Shown here: piece after piece, positions 12,041-23,300 of the stretch
Layout of the letters: every line of letters begins with the position of its first letter
Numbering within the stretch: position 1 is the stretch's first letter
Assembly (NCBI GenBank): GCA_001600875.1
Contig: BCLD01000009.1
Location: 642,127 to 706,126 of the forward strand
DNA: 64,000 bases
Reading direction: 5' to 3'
DNA from: Solicoccozyma terricola
Lineage: Eukaryota > Basidiomycota > Tremellomycetes > Filobasidiales > Piskurozymaceae
Made by a program: the position numbers and the translations under genes
The notes under the pieces: generated by a model
What the model was told of the DNA's origin: nothing
Seen by the model: only the letters and a program-made list of their open reading frames with translations
Database searches by the model: none

Positions 12041-12271
12041 GGTGGTGAGATAGGGGCGGTTGAGGGTGGGAGAGAGAGGGTGAGAGCGGGGGTGAGAGTC
12101 GGGGTGGGAGAGAGTGGTACTGAGTGACGCGGGGCAATGCAGACACGGACATAACACGTGGACACGGACATCGATGACCCCCGGGTGGAGGCACCTCCTA
12201 TCGACAGCCCCAGTCCAACTCCATCCAGCCCCATATCCTGCTGCCACTCCCACTCCCACCCTCCAACCACC
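12041..12271. promoter_or_regulatory. Divergent promoter VPS26 / MOCS1-like gene
   Basis: 231 bases separate the two divergent start codons, so both genes must share this segment for transcription initiation. It contains a G/A-rich run on the + strand (about 12060-12115). No specific site recognised. Confidence 0.5.
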
Positions 12272-12640
12272 ATGCAGACCACCACACATCGCACACTCGT
12301 CCCATTCAGACGCATAACATACATCAGATCATATCATATCTCTCGCCCTGTACACAGTCCGCCACTCGAGCAGGACCACGCTTCGAATACCCTGTCTTCG
12401 TCCTCGTCCTCGTCCTCGTCCACTGCCTCGTTAGATCAACCATTTGGAAACCACATCGAAGCTAGAAGAAGCGTTAGGTTACGGACGAGTATTCGAGTGA
12501 GCGTCTATCTACGCTTCTTGTATCGGGATATCAAGCTGATCTGACGTACCCACCCACTCCCTCAAACAGGAGAAAATCGCACTCCATGATCTGTCACATC
12601 CTCCTCTATTCACACATCCCATTCTGTTCCCCACATCGTC

Positions 12641-12677
<37 letters not shown>

Positions 12678-15410
12678 CCACCCAATCATCCTCTTCCAAC
12701 TTTCAACACCTCTCATCACCTCACATCGCCCACTAAAAATCCACTAATCGACAAGCATCATCGGAATCATACATATCTTCGGATTTCATTGACAGAACGA
12801 TGTAATCTTAGATGTGAGTCCCTCCCCCCCCCCCAATCACTCCCAATTCTTCGACGTATCACCCTGCTCACGTACAAAAATCTCCAATAGGTACATACTG
12901 CATGCCATCAATTGGAATCCCACTATCACCACAATCCCACCTCCTCACAACACCTGAGATCCTCCATCTCTCATCTTTATTCGTATCGAACGGTGTTTCT
13001 AAAATCAGATTAACAGGTGGAGAACCTACGTTGAGGAAGGATTTATTGGATGTGATGGATGGTTTGAATGCGTTGAAGGGAAATGGTTTGAAGGAGATTT
13101 GTATGACTAGTAATGGGTTGGTTTTAGGTAGGAAGGGCAGGTTGGAGGAGTTGGTAGACAGGGGGTTGACGGGGTTGAATTTGAGGTGGGTGGGAATGCT
13201 TTGGGGTTTTGTGCGGTGTAGAAGTGGAGAAATGTAGACAGAGACTTTGGGATCTCTGGCCCCGGGGGGGGGGGGAAGGCAGGACTGATTAATTAGCGTA
13301 GCTACTGACGATGTGAAATTCCCTTTTCGCTACAGTCTGGATACACTCGTCGAAGAAAAATTCGAACAGATTACAAGAAGAAGAGGTATGTCCGTTTTCC
13401 ATCGTTTCCCACGCACCTACTTGTTGTACCTGTTTCGTGTGATAGCGACTTGAATTGACAATTTCGACCTTTTCTTTTCGGAAAAAAATAAGGACATGGA
13501 GCTGTTCTAGCGTCGCTTTCAAAAGCGCTCTCCATGCTCTCCCCTTCCTCTTCCTCCTCCTCTTCAACCCTGCAATCCGTAAAACTCAACGTTGTCCTCA
13601 CCCGAGATGTCAATCTCGATGAAATGATCGATTTCGTCAAGTTGACGCGAGATGATCGATTGAGTGTTCGATTTATAGAATTTATGCCGTTTACTGGTGA
13701 GTTTTTGGGTGTTTGTTTCCCCCCCCCCCCCCCTTTTTTTCGGCCTTAAAAAGTTTAAAGGGGGGGGGGGGGGGGGTTTTTGGGGTTTTTTTTCCCCCCC
13801 CCCCCCGGTTCATTCGTCGCTAAACATACGTAAGAGGATGAGGTGAGAGCTGATTTAGAGATTATTTTGGTCATGAAACAGGCAATGAATGGGATAAACA
13901 GAAGATGGTACCGTATAATGAGGCGTTGAGTTTATTGAAGGAGGAATTTGGGGATGAGCTGGTGCATGTCGTGGATGGGGAAGGAGTTGGGGATGGGACT
14001 TCAAAACGGTGGAAGGTGAGAGGATGGGCAGGGGAGATTGGGTTCATAAGTAGTATGGTGAGTTTGGTAGAGCTGGGTTCATGGTGTACTTGAATGGCGT
14101 CTAACCCGGGGACGATTGGTTCTTTTTCTTGGGGCGAGAAGAGTGATCACTTCTGTGCGACTTGCAATCGATTGAGGATCACAGCCGATGGAAATCTAAA
14201 GGTTTGTTTATTCGATAACGCGGAAGTTTCATTAAGGGATATCCTACGATCGTCGTCTTCGCCATCGAATGTGGACGCTCCTGTCGATGTCGCCCTCCTC
14301 GACGTAATCTCCCTCGCCGTCGGTAACAAGAAAGCGAAACACGCAGGGATGGATTTGTTAAAGGAGATGAAGAATAGGAGCATGGTCATGATCGGTGGGT
14401 AGAGTCGAGGTGGGTGAATGGGGGGGTTTTTTTTACGACGCCGATGGGGCCAGGGTAGCTGATTTTTTCTTCTGGAATGTTTTTGCTTTCTTGTGTCGGA
14501 TAGGTGGGTTTGGGTATGATTTGGGGGGATTGACGCAAGGGCCCGGGCTGGTGCCGACGCATATACTGCGACCTCCGTTGACTGGGTTTGGGGGACAAAA
14601 CCTACGCCGTGGGATGTTCACCCAGTCCAGGGTTCAAGTGGCGTCAGGCACGAGGAACAGCACAGCGAGGGCGTTTTCATCTACCACGACGATAGGGAAA
14701 AGTAAAGGGACCCCAGACGCAACGTTCACCTCCAACAACAATACCGTCGGACCATTGCCCACGAGTTTCACCCACTTAGACACCGCTGGTCGAGCGAGCA
14801 TGGTCTCAATTTCACATAAAGCGCATACCACTCGACGCGCCACTGCCATCGGCAAGATCTACCTCCCTCCATCCGTTTTCTCGCTACTCTCTCCGTCCCC
14901 CTCCCATTCACGGTCAGGCGGTGAAGGACTGCGTAAAGGTGACGTCCTCGGAACAGCGAGGCTGGCCGGTATCATGGCTGCGAAACAGACAAGTTTGTTG
15001 ATACCGCTCTGTCATCCTGTGGGATTGACGGACGTCAAGGTCATGTTTCGGCTGCAAAAGGCTGAAGCGGAGGGTGAAGAGGAGAGAGATGAGGAGCGAG
15101 GTGGTTGGTGTCAAGTCCGAGCCGTGGCTGAATGTAATGGCCAGACTGGTGTCGAGGTGGGTTTTTAAGACAGGACAGTCACCAAGTGTGTGGGTTTAAA
15201 CTCCCGCTGATCATTTGGCTGTGCGCGGTATTGCAGATGGAGGCTCTAACCGCGGCTTCTCTATCCCTTCTTACGGTATGGGATATGACGAAAGCACTGG
15301 GAGGGAAAGAGATGCGGATCGAGGATGTGATGGTCGTGCGCAAGGAGGGAGGGAAGAGTGGGGATTGGAGGAGGGAGGGATGGGATGATGAAGAAGGTTG
15401 GGGTTTGTGA
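12272..15410 (+). CDS. MOCS1: Fused cyclic pyranopterin monophosphate synthase (MoaA-MoaC)
   Basis: Converts GTP to cPMP in the first step of molybdenum cofactor synthesis, normally in mitochondria. Nine exons: 12272-12496, 12570-12813, 12891-13185, 13336-13385, 13493-13696, 13882-14057, 14142-14394, 14504-15156, 15237-15410. The N-terminus ([20 protein letters not shown]) looks like a mitochondrial presequence. The MoaA half has the radical-SAM motif CNLRCTYC (split by an intron), [12 protein letters not shown] and the C-terminal cluster [10 protein letters not shown] with a further Cys. The MoaC half has [61 protein letters not shown] and [19 protein letters not shown]. This is the fused layout of fungal cnxABC and of mammalian MOCS1 splice forms. 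A poly-Thr run in exon 2 is encoded by an AAC-type repeat. Confidence 0.95.
12640..12676. repeat. (ACA/AAC)n microsatellite coding poly-Thr in MOCS1-like exon 2
   Basis: A run of about twelve CAA/ACA triplets in frame with the MoaA N-terminal extension, giving a threonine homopolymer before the radical-SAM domain. Likely length-variable. Confidence 0.75.
13697..13881 (+). repeat. Homopolymer-rich intron of the MOCS1-like gene
   Basis: This intron carries in succession a long C run (about 13720-13734), a T run, a long G run (about 13762-13779), T runs and another C run (about 13795-13806). Complementary C and G runs could pair into a hairpin, or the segment could be an assembly artefact. Another G run lies in the preceding intron near 13263. 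Confidence 0.6.
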
Positions 15411-16070
15411 ACTGCACGTTGTATCTGAATGAGCACGTTCGTGGATGGATGCAAGGCGGGGTGGGGGGGGGGGGAGACTGTAGATCATGCAACGTGCCCG
15501 TGCGCAAGCTACCCATCCTCTGCCAATGATACTGGTATGGGTATGTATACATGGCATGCTCCTGCCTGGCCTGCCTGCTCTTCTGTCGCCACCGCCACCG
15601 CCACCGCCACCCTCCCCACTCCCAATTTCCCACGGTGGCCACCAATTTCGGGTATAACGCGCCGCGGCGGTCCCTAAATTTCCGTGGGTCAAGCTCATCT
15701 CACCTATACATCCTCCTGCCGACAGCGTATAGCTGATGGAAGCTATGGCAACATCCTCATAGCACTACCTCTTCAACCACCAAATCCCACAACCTCGTCA
15801 CGCACAGGATATCTCCAACCTCTTTCAACCCCTTACTGCAACGGATGGCCCATTTGTAGGCTGCTCGTTACGCCTGGCGTCATTTATATTACACCCGTAA
15901 AATATCACTTCTACTCCTAGTATCAACCTGCACACCGGCCTGCCTGCTCGGATCAGTGTCAAAGTGACCTGCGGATCTTGCAACAGCCAGAGGAGGAATT
16001 ATAATCGTACAAGACCAACCACCATCTGTCCACCGATTATTTCCGAATTCACCATACAACTCTCTCGACA
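15411..16070. promoter_or_regulatory. Intergenic region, MOCS1-like 3' end and PRS promoter
   Basis: 660 bases. Contains a G run near 15460, a CCACCG repeat near 15584-15614, and an AT-rich element (TTTATATTA) near 15883 about 185 bases before the PRS start. No gene recognised. Confidence 0.4.
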
Positions 16071-17996
16071 ATGTCTTCCGCAGCTTACTCTACTATCAAG
16101 CTCTTTTCGGGTGAGTGGTTTGGAAATGATAAAAGATGAGAGGGACCGAGGGTACACCTTTGATAAGGAGCTCAGAGAGTGGTCTCTGCTAGTCTCCCAA
16201 ATGAGCTGGCGGTTGATCTTAGTCGCTCCCGGCGAAGCTGAGAGGACGCTAAACGATTCGCATCGCACCCTCCATTGTTCTCCATACAGGCTCTAGCCAC
16301 CCCGAACTCGCTCAACTGATTGCTAAGCGGTAAGTATGATAAACTACTATTCAGTATTTTGAAAAACTTCCAGGAGACTGACTCTCATGATACCCCGTCT
16401 ACAAATCGCTCGTTCGCGAACTCCCTGTGCTCTTGCTCTATCTTCACCTCATAGACTTCGTATCCCTCTTGCAAAAGCCATTATTCACCAATCACCCTCT
16501 GGAGAGACCAAAATCACAATCGCGGAGTCCGTTCGAGATTACGATGTCTACATCTTGAACACCGTACGTATTTCCCCTTCCCCTCGTACTCTATCAGTAT
16601 CCCAAAAATAACGATCGTCCACTCACCCCATTCTTTCGTTTTTTTTGGTCTTTTTTTCACCCTTTCTTAGGGCGCTGGAGCAGTCAATACCTCGCTTATG
16701 GAACTCTGCATCATGATTCACGCATGCAAGATCGCTTCAGCTCGTCGTGTTACTGCGATCATACCTCATTTCCCATATGCAAGACAGGATAAGAAGGATA
16801 AGAGTAGAGCACCAATCACGGCTAAATTGGTCGCTAATATGTTAAGGGAAGCTGGGTGTGATCATGTCATTGTGAGTTTTGGGCGTTTGGAAGTGGAGTG
16901 TGGGTGGGATGGTCGGGAAAAAAAAACCCCCAGTCGTGGATATTGATCAAGTTTTCCTTCTTGTTTTGCGAATTGATTAGACGATGGATCTTCATGCAAG
17001 TCAGATTCAGGGATTCTTCGATGTGCCGGTCGACAAGTGAGAAATGATCTTTGGCTCTCCGTCTGATGGCGTTTCCCCTTCGGAACTGATCGGAATTCCC
17101 CGTCGTCTCACCTTACTCCGAATCTCTGCTCCATCGCCGGTCCACTCTATCGCTAGCGTGAGTTCGAAAAGGCTTTGTAACCAATCAGCCGATATCACAG
17201 GTAAAGCTGACACGAAATCATCCCCTGCCACGTATTCTTAGCTCTACGCCGAGCCATCCATGGTCCGCTGGTTACGAGATAACATCGAAGTCAAGGATTG
17301 CATAATCGTTAGTCCCGATGCTGGTGGTGCAAAACGGTACGTACGACTCGTCGTCAAAAAAAGAAGCTCCCTCCATCAGCGGGATGTCTGATATACTTTC
17401 TCTTTCATAGGGCTACATCAATCGCCGATCGACTCAATGTCGACTTTGCCCTCTTCCACAAGGAGCGAAAGAAGGCTAACGAAGTCTCACGAATGGTACT
17501 CGTTGGTACTGTCCGTGGCAAAATCGCAATCCTCGTTGATGACATGGCAGATACATGTGGAACCCTTGGTCTCGCTGCCAAGCATCTCCTCGAAGAAGGA
17601 GCGACCAAGGTGTATGCTTTGGTCACACATGGGATCCTCAGTGGACCGGCAATCAAGGTCATTCAGGAAAGTGGGATGGAGAAGCTGCTGGTTACCAATA
17701 CGATTCCGCAGGGTGATAGGTTAGAGGCGTTAGGAGACAAAATCGAGGTGGTGGATGTTAGCCCTGTGTTGGCTGAGGTAATCAGGAGGAGGTGAGTCTT
17801 TTTACCTAGGCGGTGGTCGTGGCTTCCGGCGCAGCTTCTGATATTGCAATCTCGCTGTCCTATCAGTCATTTCGGAGAGTCGGTCGTGAGTGTCATTGCA
17901 GGCGCCGCATTATGCTGTGCTATCGGGGTATCTGACTTTCCCCGTCCACCATAGTCATATCTTTTCCACGAAGTTCCACTTACTTTTGAGCAATGA
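16071..17996 (+). CDS. PRS: Ribose-phosphate pyrophosphokinase (PRPP synthase)
   Basis: Makes PRPP from ribose 5-phosphate and ATP for nucleotide, histidine and tryptophan synthesis in the cytosol. Exons: 16071-16110, 16290-16329, 16455-16563, 16671-16871, 16981-17036, 17157 (one base), 17242-17336, 17411-17791, 17867-17885 and 17955-17996. Signatures: [85 protein letters not shown] and the PRPP-binding loop [12 protein letters not shown]. The end [13 protein letters not shown] resembles the human PRPS C-terminus and fixes the last splice. The conserved VDNLYAEP is only in frame if a 1-nt exon is used (see findings). Which fungal PRS paralog it is cannot be decided here. Confidence 0.95.
17157..17157 (+). 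other. PRS: Candidate single-nucleotide exon of PRS
   Basis: The base C lies between CTAG (3' splice site, AG at 17155-17156) and GTGAGT (5' splice site from 17158). The upstream exon ends with AA in phase 2 and the downstream exon begins CTCTACGCC; inserting this one base gives AAC CTC TAC, the conserved Asn-Leu-Tyr. Flanking introns would be 120 and 84 bases with canonical ends and plausible branch points (CTTAC at 17112, CTGAC at 17206). Confidence 0.7.
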
Positions 17997-18258
17997 GCGA
18001 GGGCTGTCGCGGTCTCGCTTTGACGTTAATTCACGTATCTTCTTGAGCTATACAACAAAATCACAGCAACAATGCAACACATAGGTCTCGATCGAATTGA
18101 TCAAATAGAAGGCGAGGTGCTCTTGTTTCTCCGTTTGCAAGACTTGTAAGATATGATGTATCGTCGCGGCGAGGAAAAAAAAAATGAAACAAAGCATAAC
18201 TAGATTCGCATCTTGCATTATTGGAGCATGTGATTCGCATCTATCAGGACAAATCGTA
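17997..18258. other. Convergent intergenic region PRS/HIS7
   Basis: 262 bases between convergent stops, with an A run at about 18175-18184. Expected to hold both 3' UTRs; nothing else seen. Confidence 0.5.
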
Positions 18259-20255
18259 CTATATCGCAGTCGACACCTTCGTCAGGCGGATTGGCACCCG
18301 TTCGGCTGCCAGGTGCTCCTTGACAAGCTCGATCGGTACCTCCTCCCTGTGGAAGATGCCGGCAGCCAACCCTGCCTCCACATCCGTCACCTTGAATACC
18401 TCTGAGAAGTCCTCGACTTTGCCGGCGCCGGAGCTGGCAACCACGGGAATCGACACAGCGTCTTTCACCAGCTTCACGAGGTCGAGGTCAAATCCCTTGC
18501 CAGACCCGTCGCGGTCGACAGAGTTCAGCAGGATCTCTCCCGCGCCGAGCCTCTCTACACCTTGAGCGAGCTGTATCACATCGATGTCCCTGACTTCCCG
18601 GCCGCCCTTGATAGTACATTGGTACCACCATGCTTTCCCCTTTTCCTCGTTCCGGGTGGCGGAGATGGCGTGGTCACCGATTATAAGACATGGCAGGTGA
18701 GCCGATGGAAATTTCGCTTGCCAGTCGTCCTCCGTGGTGTCGACATAGACTCGACGGGGATCGATAGACACGACGACCGCCTGTGAACCATAGCCTTTTG
18801 CGATTGTCTCGATGCCGGTCAAGCCACTCAGCGCTTTCTCTCCAGCCTTCTCCCTCTTCAACAGGTCTTCGACGGCGATGACTGCTTCCGAACCAATGGA
18901 GACCTTGTCCGCACCGCTCCTGAAATAAGCTCCGGCAACCTCCAACGCTGATCTCGCTGTCCCATCCGGATCTACAGTGTCCTTGATACCACCTCCAACC
19001 GTGAGCGGTACAAACACCGTCTCTGCCGCCTGTCTCACTACCTGCAGCATCGGCTGATCTTGCAACGCCGACGATCGGAAGGAAGTGATATTCAGGAAAC
19101 AGATCTCGTCCGCTGATTCCAGGTAGTACCGACGGGAAAGATCGACTGGCTTTCCAAGGTTCCGGACATCACCGGACTCCTCCTCGCTTTTTTCTCGGAC
19201 GTCGTACTGGTCTCCCTTGGTCACAACAAGGTCTCCATTGTCATTTGATCGAACGTCCAAGCAAGCGACGATTCTCTTGGTGAGTCCGCGGTGTTTAGAG
19301 TCCGCCGCATCTTTTTGCCACGACTGCGCTTCCCTCTTTGATGGTGTTACTGACAATTCTTCTACTGATGCCTCAAGCCAACGACGAAGGAGATCCAATC
19401 CAGCTGGTCCTGACTTTTCGGGGTGAAATTGGGTTCCGAAAACGTTGCCGTATCGAACTGACGAGACAAAGTCCTCGGACCCGTACCGCGTGAGTGTGTG
19501 CACGAAAGGGGCGAGAGCTTCACGGGAGACTGAAGAGGAAGACGATTCGGCGATGACGTTGTCCTCTACCGACTCCTTTCCTTTACTCTCGAAGAGGACG
19601 CGGAACGAGTGCACAAAGTAAAAGTCCTCCTCGTCAAGCACAAGTTGCGCCTCCCCTTGCTGCTTCTCCCAGCATTTCCAGACACTGTTCCATCCTATGT
19701 GAGGTACGCTCTTGACTCCGTTGTGCATAGTAACATCGTCTTTGGAGAAACGAGAGACCTTAGCGGGGATGATATCGAGACCTGAGAGCCCTGGTGATTC
19801 TTCTGATCCGGAAAACAGAGCTTGCATACCAATGCAGATTCCAAAGTAGGGCTTGCCAGCCTTGATGTACTTCTTTAGCGGCTCCGTGTAGTTCGAAGCA
19901 TTCAAAGACTCCATGGCATGCCCAAAGTTGCCAACACCAGGGAAGATGAGTTTCTAATATGGGTGAATGTCAGCAGCCGTTTGGGAGCAAACCTCCGAGG
20001 ACGCTCCCCGGCTCACCTCCGCCTTCTCAATATCTGAAGCATCTTTGACCCATTCAAAGTCATATCCGAGCTTCTTGATGGAATTTGCAAGACTGGGAGG
20101 GGTCGCACAAGTCAGCTGGAGGTACTTTGCTGCCTGTGCGAGTGCTTGACTCACCTGCGGACGTTACCAGCTCCGTAATCGAGGAGATAGAGCTTGGGTC
20201 TGTCGCTCTTTGTTGCGCCAGTTGGCATTGGAATGGCTGGCACTGGGAGGTCCAT
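18259..20255 (-). CDS. HIS7: Imidazole glycerol phosphate synthase, bifunctional HisH-HisF
   Basis: Fifth histidine step: glutamine amidotransferase plus cyclase making imidazole glycerol phosphate and AICAR. Start at 20255 (MDLPVPAIPMPTG); two short introns near 20158-20094 and 20016-19954, then one long exon to the stop at 18259. The amidotransferase half has KLIFPGVGNFGHAM, the nucleophile loop FGICIGMQALF and the catalytic FHPEKSG. The cyclase half begins near KRIVACLDVRSND and contains LTVGGGIKD, DKVSIGSEAV, VVSIDPRRVYV, LNSVDRDGSGKGFDLDLV and VVASSGAGK. Length and fusion are usual for fungi. It faces PRS, the PRPP supplier of the same pathway, tail to tail. Confidence 0.97.
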
Positions 20256-20399
20256 CTTGCAAGAACAGAAGACGCAAAAGCACAGATTTGATGTAGATTG
20301 GAGGTTATACAACTTCGATGTCAACTTCCCAACTTTCTGAATCGCGCTCTGACTCGTGCATCGTCACGTGACATGTTTCAACCGGTCTTCCCAAGGTCT

Positions 20400-23300
20400 T
20401 CAAGGTCGCCGCAGCCTCGGCTCTCGCCAGCGTATACCTAGCACATCAAAGATCTCCTGCTCGGTTCGACTCGCGACAATGTGGCCATCTCCTGTCATCA
20501 TTGTGTGATTGAGCATTGTCGAGGAGAACTAACATCCAGCCAGAAACGCTCACCTCCCTCAATCTTCTTTCTTGTCTTGGGATCTCGCAAGACACCTGCG
20601 TACAGTCCTCTCTGGTTTAGGGAGAACCCACGCTTATTAGCGAAGAGGCGTAGAGACCGATTGAACTGAATAATGAATCTGTTCAGCAATTTAGCTAGAA
20701 AAAGTAGTGTGAACTGTCTCTTTACGATGTCATTTCCCTTCAATCCAAATGATGCCCGGCGGTTAGTCCACGGACGATCACAGCAGCTGCTGAAAGATAT
20801 GACTCACGGTAAAGTAGATGAGAGCCTGAGATACATTCATGAACATCGTTAGCCCCTCAGTGAGAAATGAAACCCCACCGTGCAGCTTACCGCTCCATGA
20901 TACTCGAATGGAATCGTGAGCAAGTCTGAACATATCAAGCTCAGCGCGGTGTCAACGGACAGCGGAACAAAAGTGATCATCTCACCAATGCGACGCAGTT
21001 TACTACTTGGAGTCACTCTGCCACATCCGTGCCATTTGCATTCGAGGTTCCTGTAGTCTCTCGCTTCGGCCACCTTCCCATTGAGTGAGACGCACGGATC
21101 AGCCACCATAAGAAATTTGCCAGACGAGCATCATCGCTCACGGTGTGATCGATGACTCCCAAATTGTGCAGTCTTAGCAGCAGCTTCCCGATGATACCTA
21201 TCACCACAAATCAACGCGAAGCCATCACAAAAGTCCTCGATGACGCTCACCAGCATGGGTCTTCCCATCGCTTGGATCTCTGGTGATCAAGCAGTCCAGA
21301 TCTCCACATGTATCTTCTCCACGACGGTATGATCCCATTGCCTCGATTTGGATAAGAGGATCGATTGCTCGAGCTGAGAAGAGGGTAACGGATCAGATTG
21401 GCTTTTCGCAATGAGGGAGGATATCTCACCTTCCGCCGCAATGATGCTAAACAGCTGTTCGACTTCCGCTCTTGGCATCCTGAATGAAGTGATGCACGTC
21501 AGCTCAGTCTCTCAACTTGCTATGACCGTCACTTGCCTCTCGTTTAGATCATCGTAGTGCTTCAAGCCGTACTGTTGATGAGCAAGATGTGACCCAAAGG
21601 CCTTATAAGCATGATCTAGGGACTGTCACCCGCTGACTTACAAGCATGTTCGGTGTCAATCCCCAAGGATTACCAGGTCGTCGAAGGTCGTCAAGACTGG
21701 AAGACATGATCAGTCAGACAAACGAAGTGCACTGATCATTTGCGAACACAACCCGCCTTCTCGCTCCAGCGTTCCAGAGGACGTTCGCAGTGGAAATTCC
21801 AACTCCGTAAATCTTGGCGAAGGCGGACACAATCCGAGACTGAGGCGTGTCCTCGTAATCACCACGCAAGGTCCTCCCATATCGTAAGTATTCTTCAATC
21901 TTTGCAGGAAACCTGTGTTAATCAGGAGGAATACCCCAAGTTTAAACAATTCACTCACCCGATCGGCCAAACCTTGGCCAATGAATTTCAACTCCACCGC
22001 CTGCTTACGAGTCTCGATACGATACGGGATGGCTGTAGATGTTTTCGATCAGGACTAAGCAGGTTCTTCGCCCGGGAAACCGCAATATCTACCTCGGAGC
22101 TTGCTAGCCGCTTTGAAATACGAATTCGTGGAAAAGGAATTTTTGTGCAAGTCTCCTTTGTACTTTTCTCCAAGCTTTTCAAGTTCTAGAGCGATGTCTT
22201 CGTTGATTGATTTGCCTTTATTCGATCCGTCGTTGGCTTTTTGACATTTGAATAATCCTCCAAAAGGCTGTGAACGGACCCACCCGGGTCTTAATCATCC
22301 GCCGGGGATGACGCGATTGACCACTATAACACTCACCTCTTTGTCTCTGACCTTTGAAGCTTTCGTGTTGTTTCCTCGTATTTGACGACCCGCACCATGA
22401 TCATCGTCACTCTGCTCACCCTCGTCGTCACTCGCTGGCATATCGTGGACTCCTGCGGCGATCTGTGAGCAATGATGAGGTGTAAGTTGTCGCTGCTCTG
22501 CACGATTCGTGCACTGTGAAAGACTCGCCTCATCAGCCTCAGTAATTGTACCCCTAGCTATGCCCGATATGATCTCATCCAATACATCAGCCTGCACTCC
22601 AGGAGGCAACAACCATCTCTCATTGGCCTTTGCTTGCTTTGTCGCTTCCTCCTCTTCGTTACCTTCTTCGATAACTCCCAATCCAAGTTGGTTTGCAGAA
22701 ACTGAATTCTCAGAGTCCGAATTGGCATCTTCCTTTTGCGCGGAAACTATCGGTCTACTGATTGGAGGAAGGGTATGATGAGATTCAGTTGTGTCGGAGT
22801 CGGTTGGCTCGTATCTGTTGTAACCCGAGATTAGTCAAGTAACAAAAAAAGTCCCCATCGACAGACTCGCCTTTGCTTCTTAGCTGGAGGTGGTCTACTC
22901 TTCTTCACTTCTTTACGCTTTCCAGGATCCCTCGGTGGAGTTGGATGAATAAACGCCTCGATCGGACGAAGAGCTTTCCACTGAGAATTCATCCCCACGC
23001 CGTCCCCGTCAACGAATCATTCCCCTCCACACTATCCGTTGTAACTCACTTGAATGGATTCATGCAACCAGTTCACTTTCACACAAACCACATCTTTAGG
23101 CATTTCCTGAATGCTTGCAAACTTGGAATGCTTTAAGAAATCAGCGTCGGACATATCCTCTGGGCAGAGCATGTGAGTGACACCAGGTTCATATTGCAGC
23201 ATAAACTCTCCTCCATGTTGGTGGATCTGCAGCGGTCCAGACATTTGGGAATTTCATAAGTAGCCAGCCACATTTGAGACATTGCCACAGATTCGGGGAA

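Noticed and set aside
22040..22100. Apparent frameshift in the POL4 polymerase core
   Set aside because: Using the acceptor CTACAG near 22041 restores the frame (ASKLR joined to AIPYRIETRKQ), so no mutation is needed.
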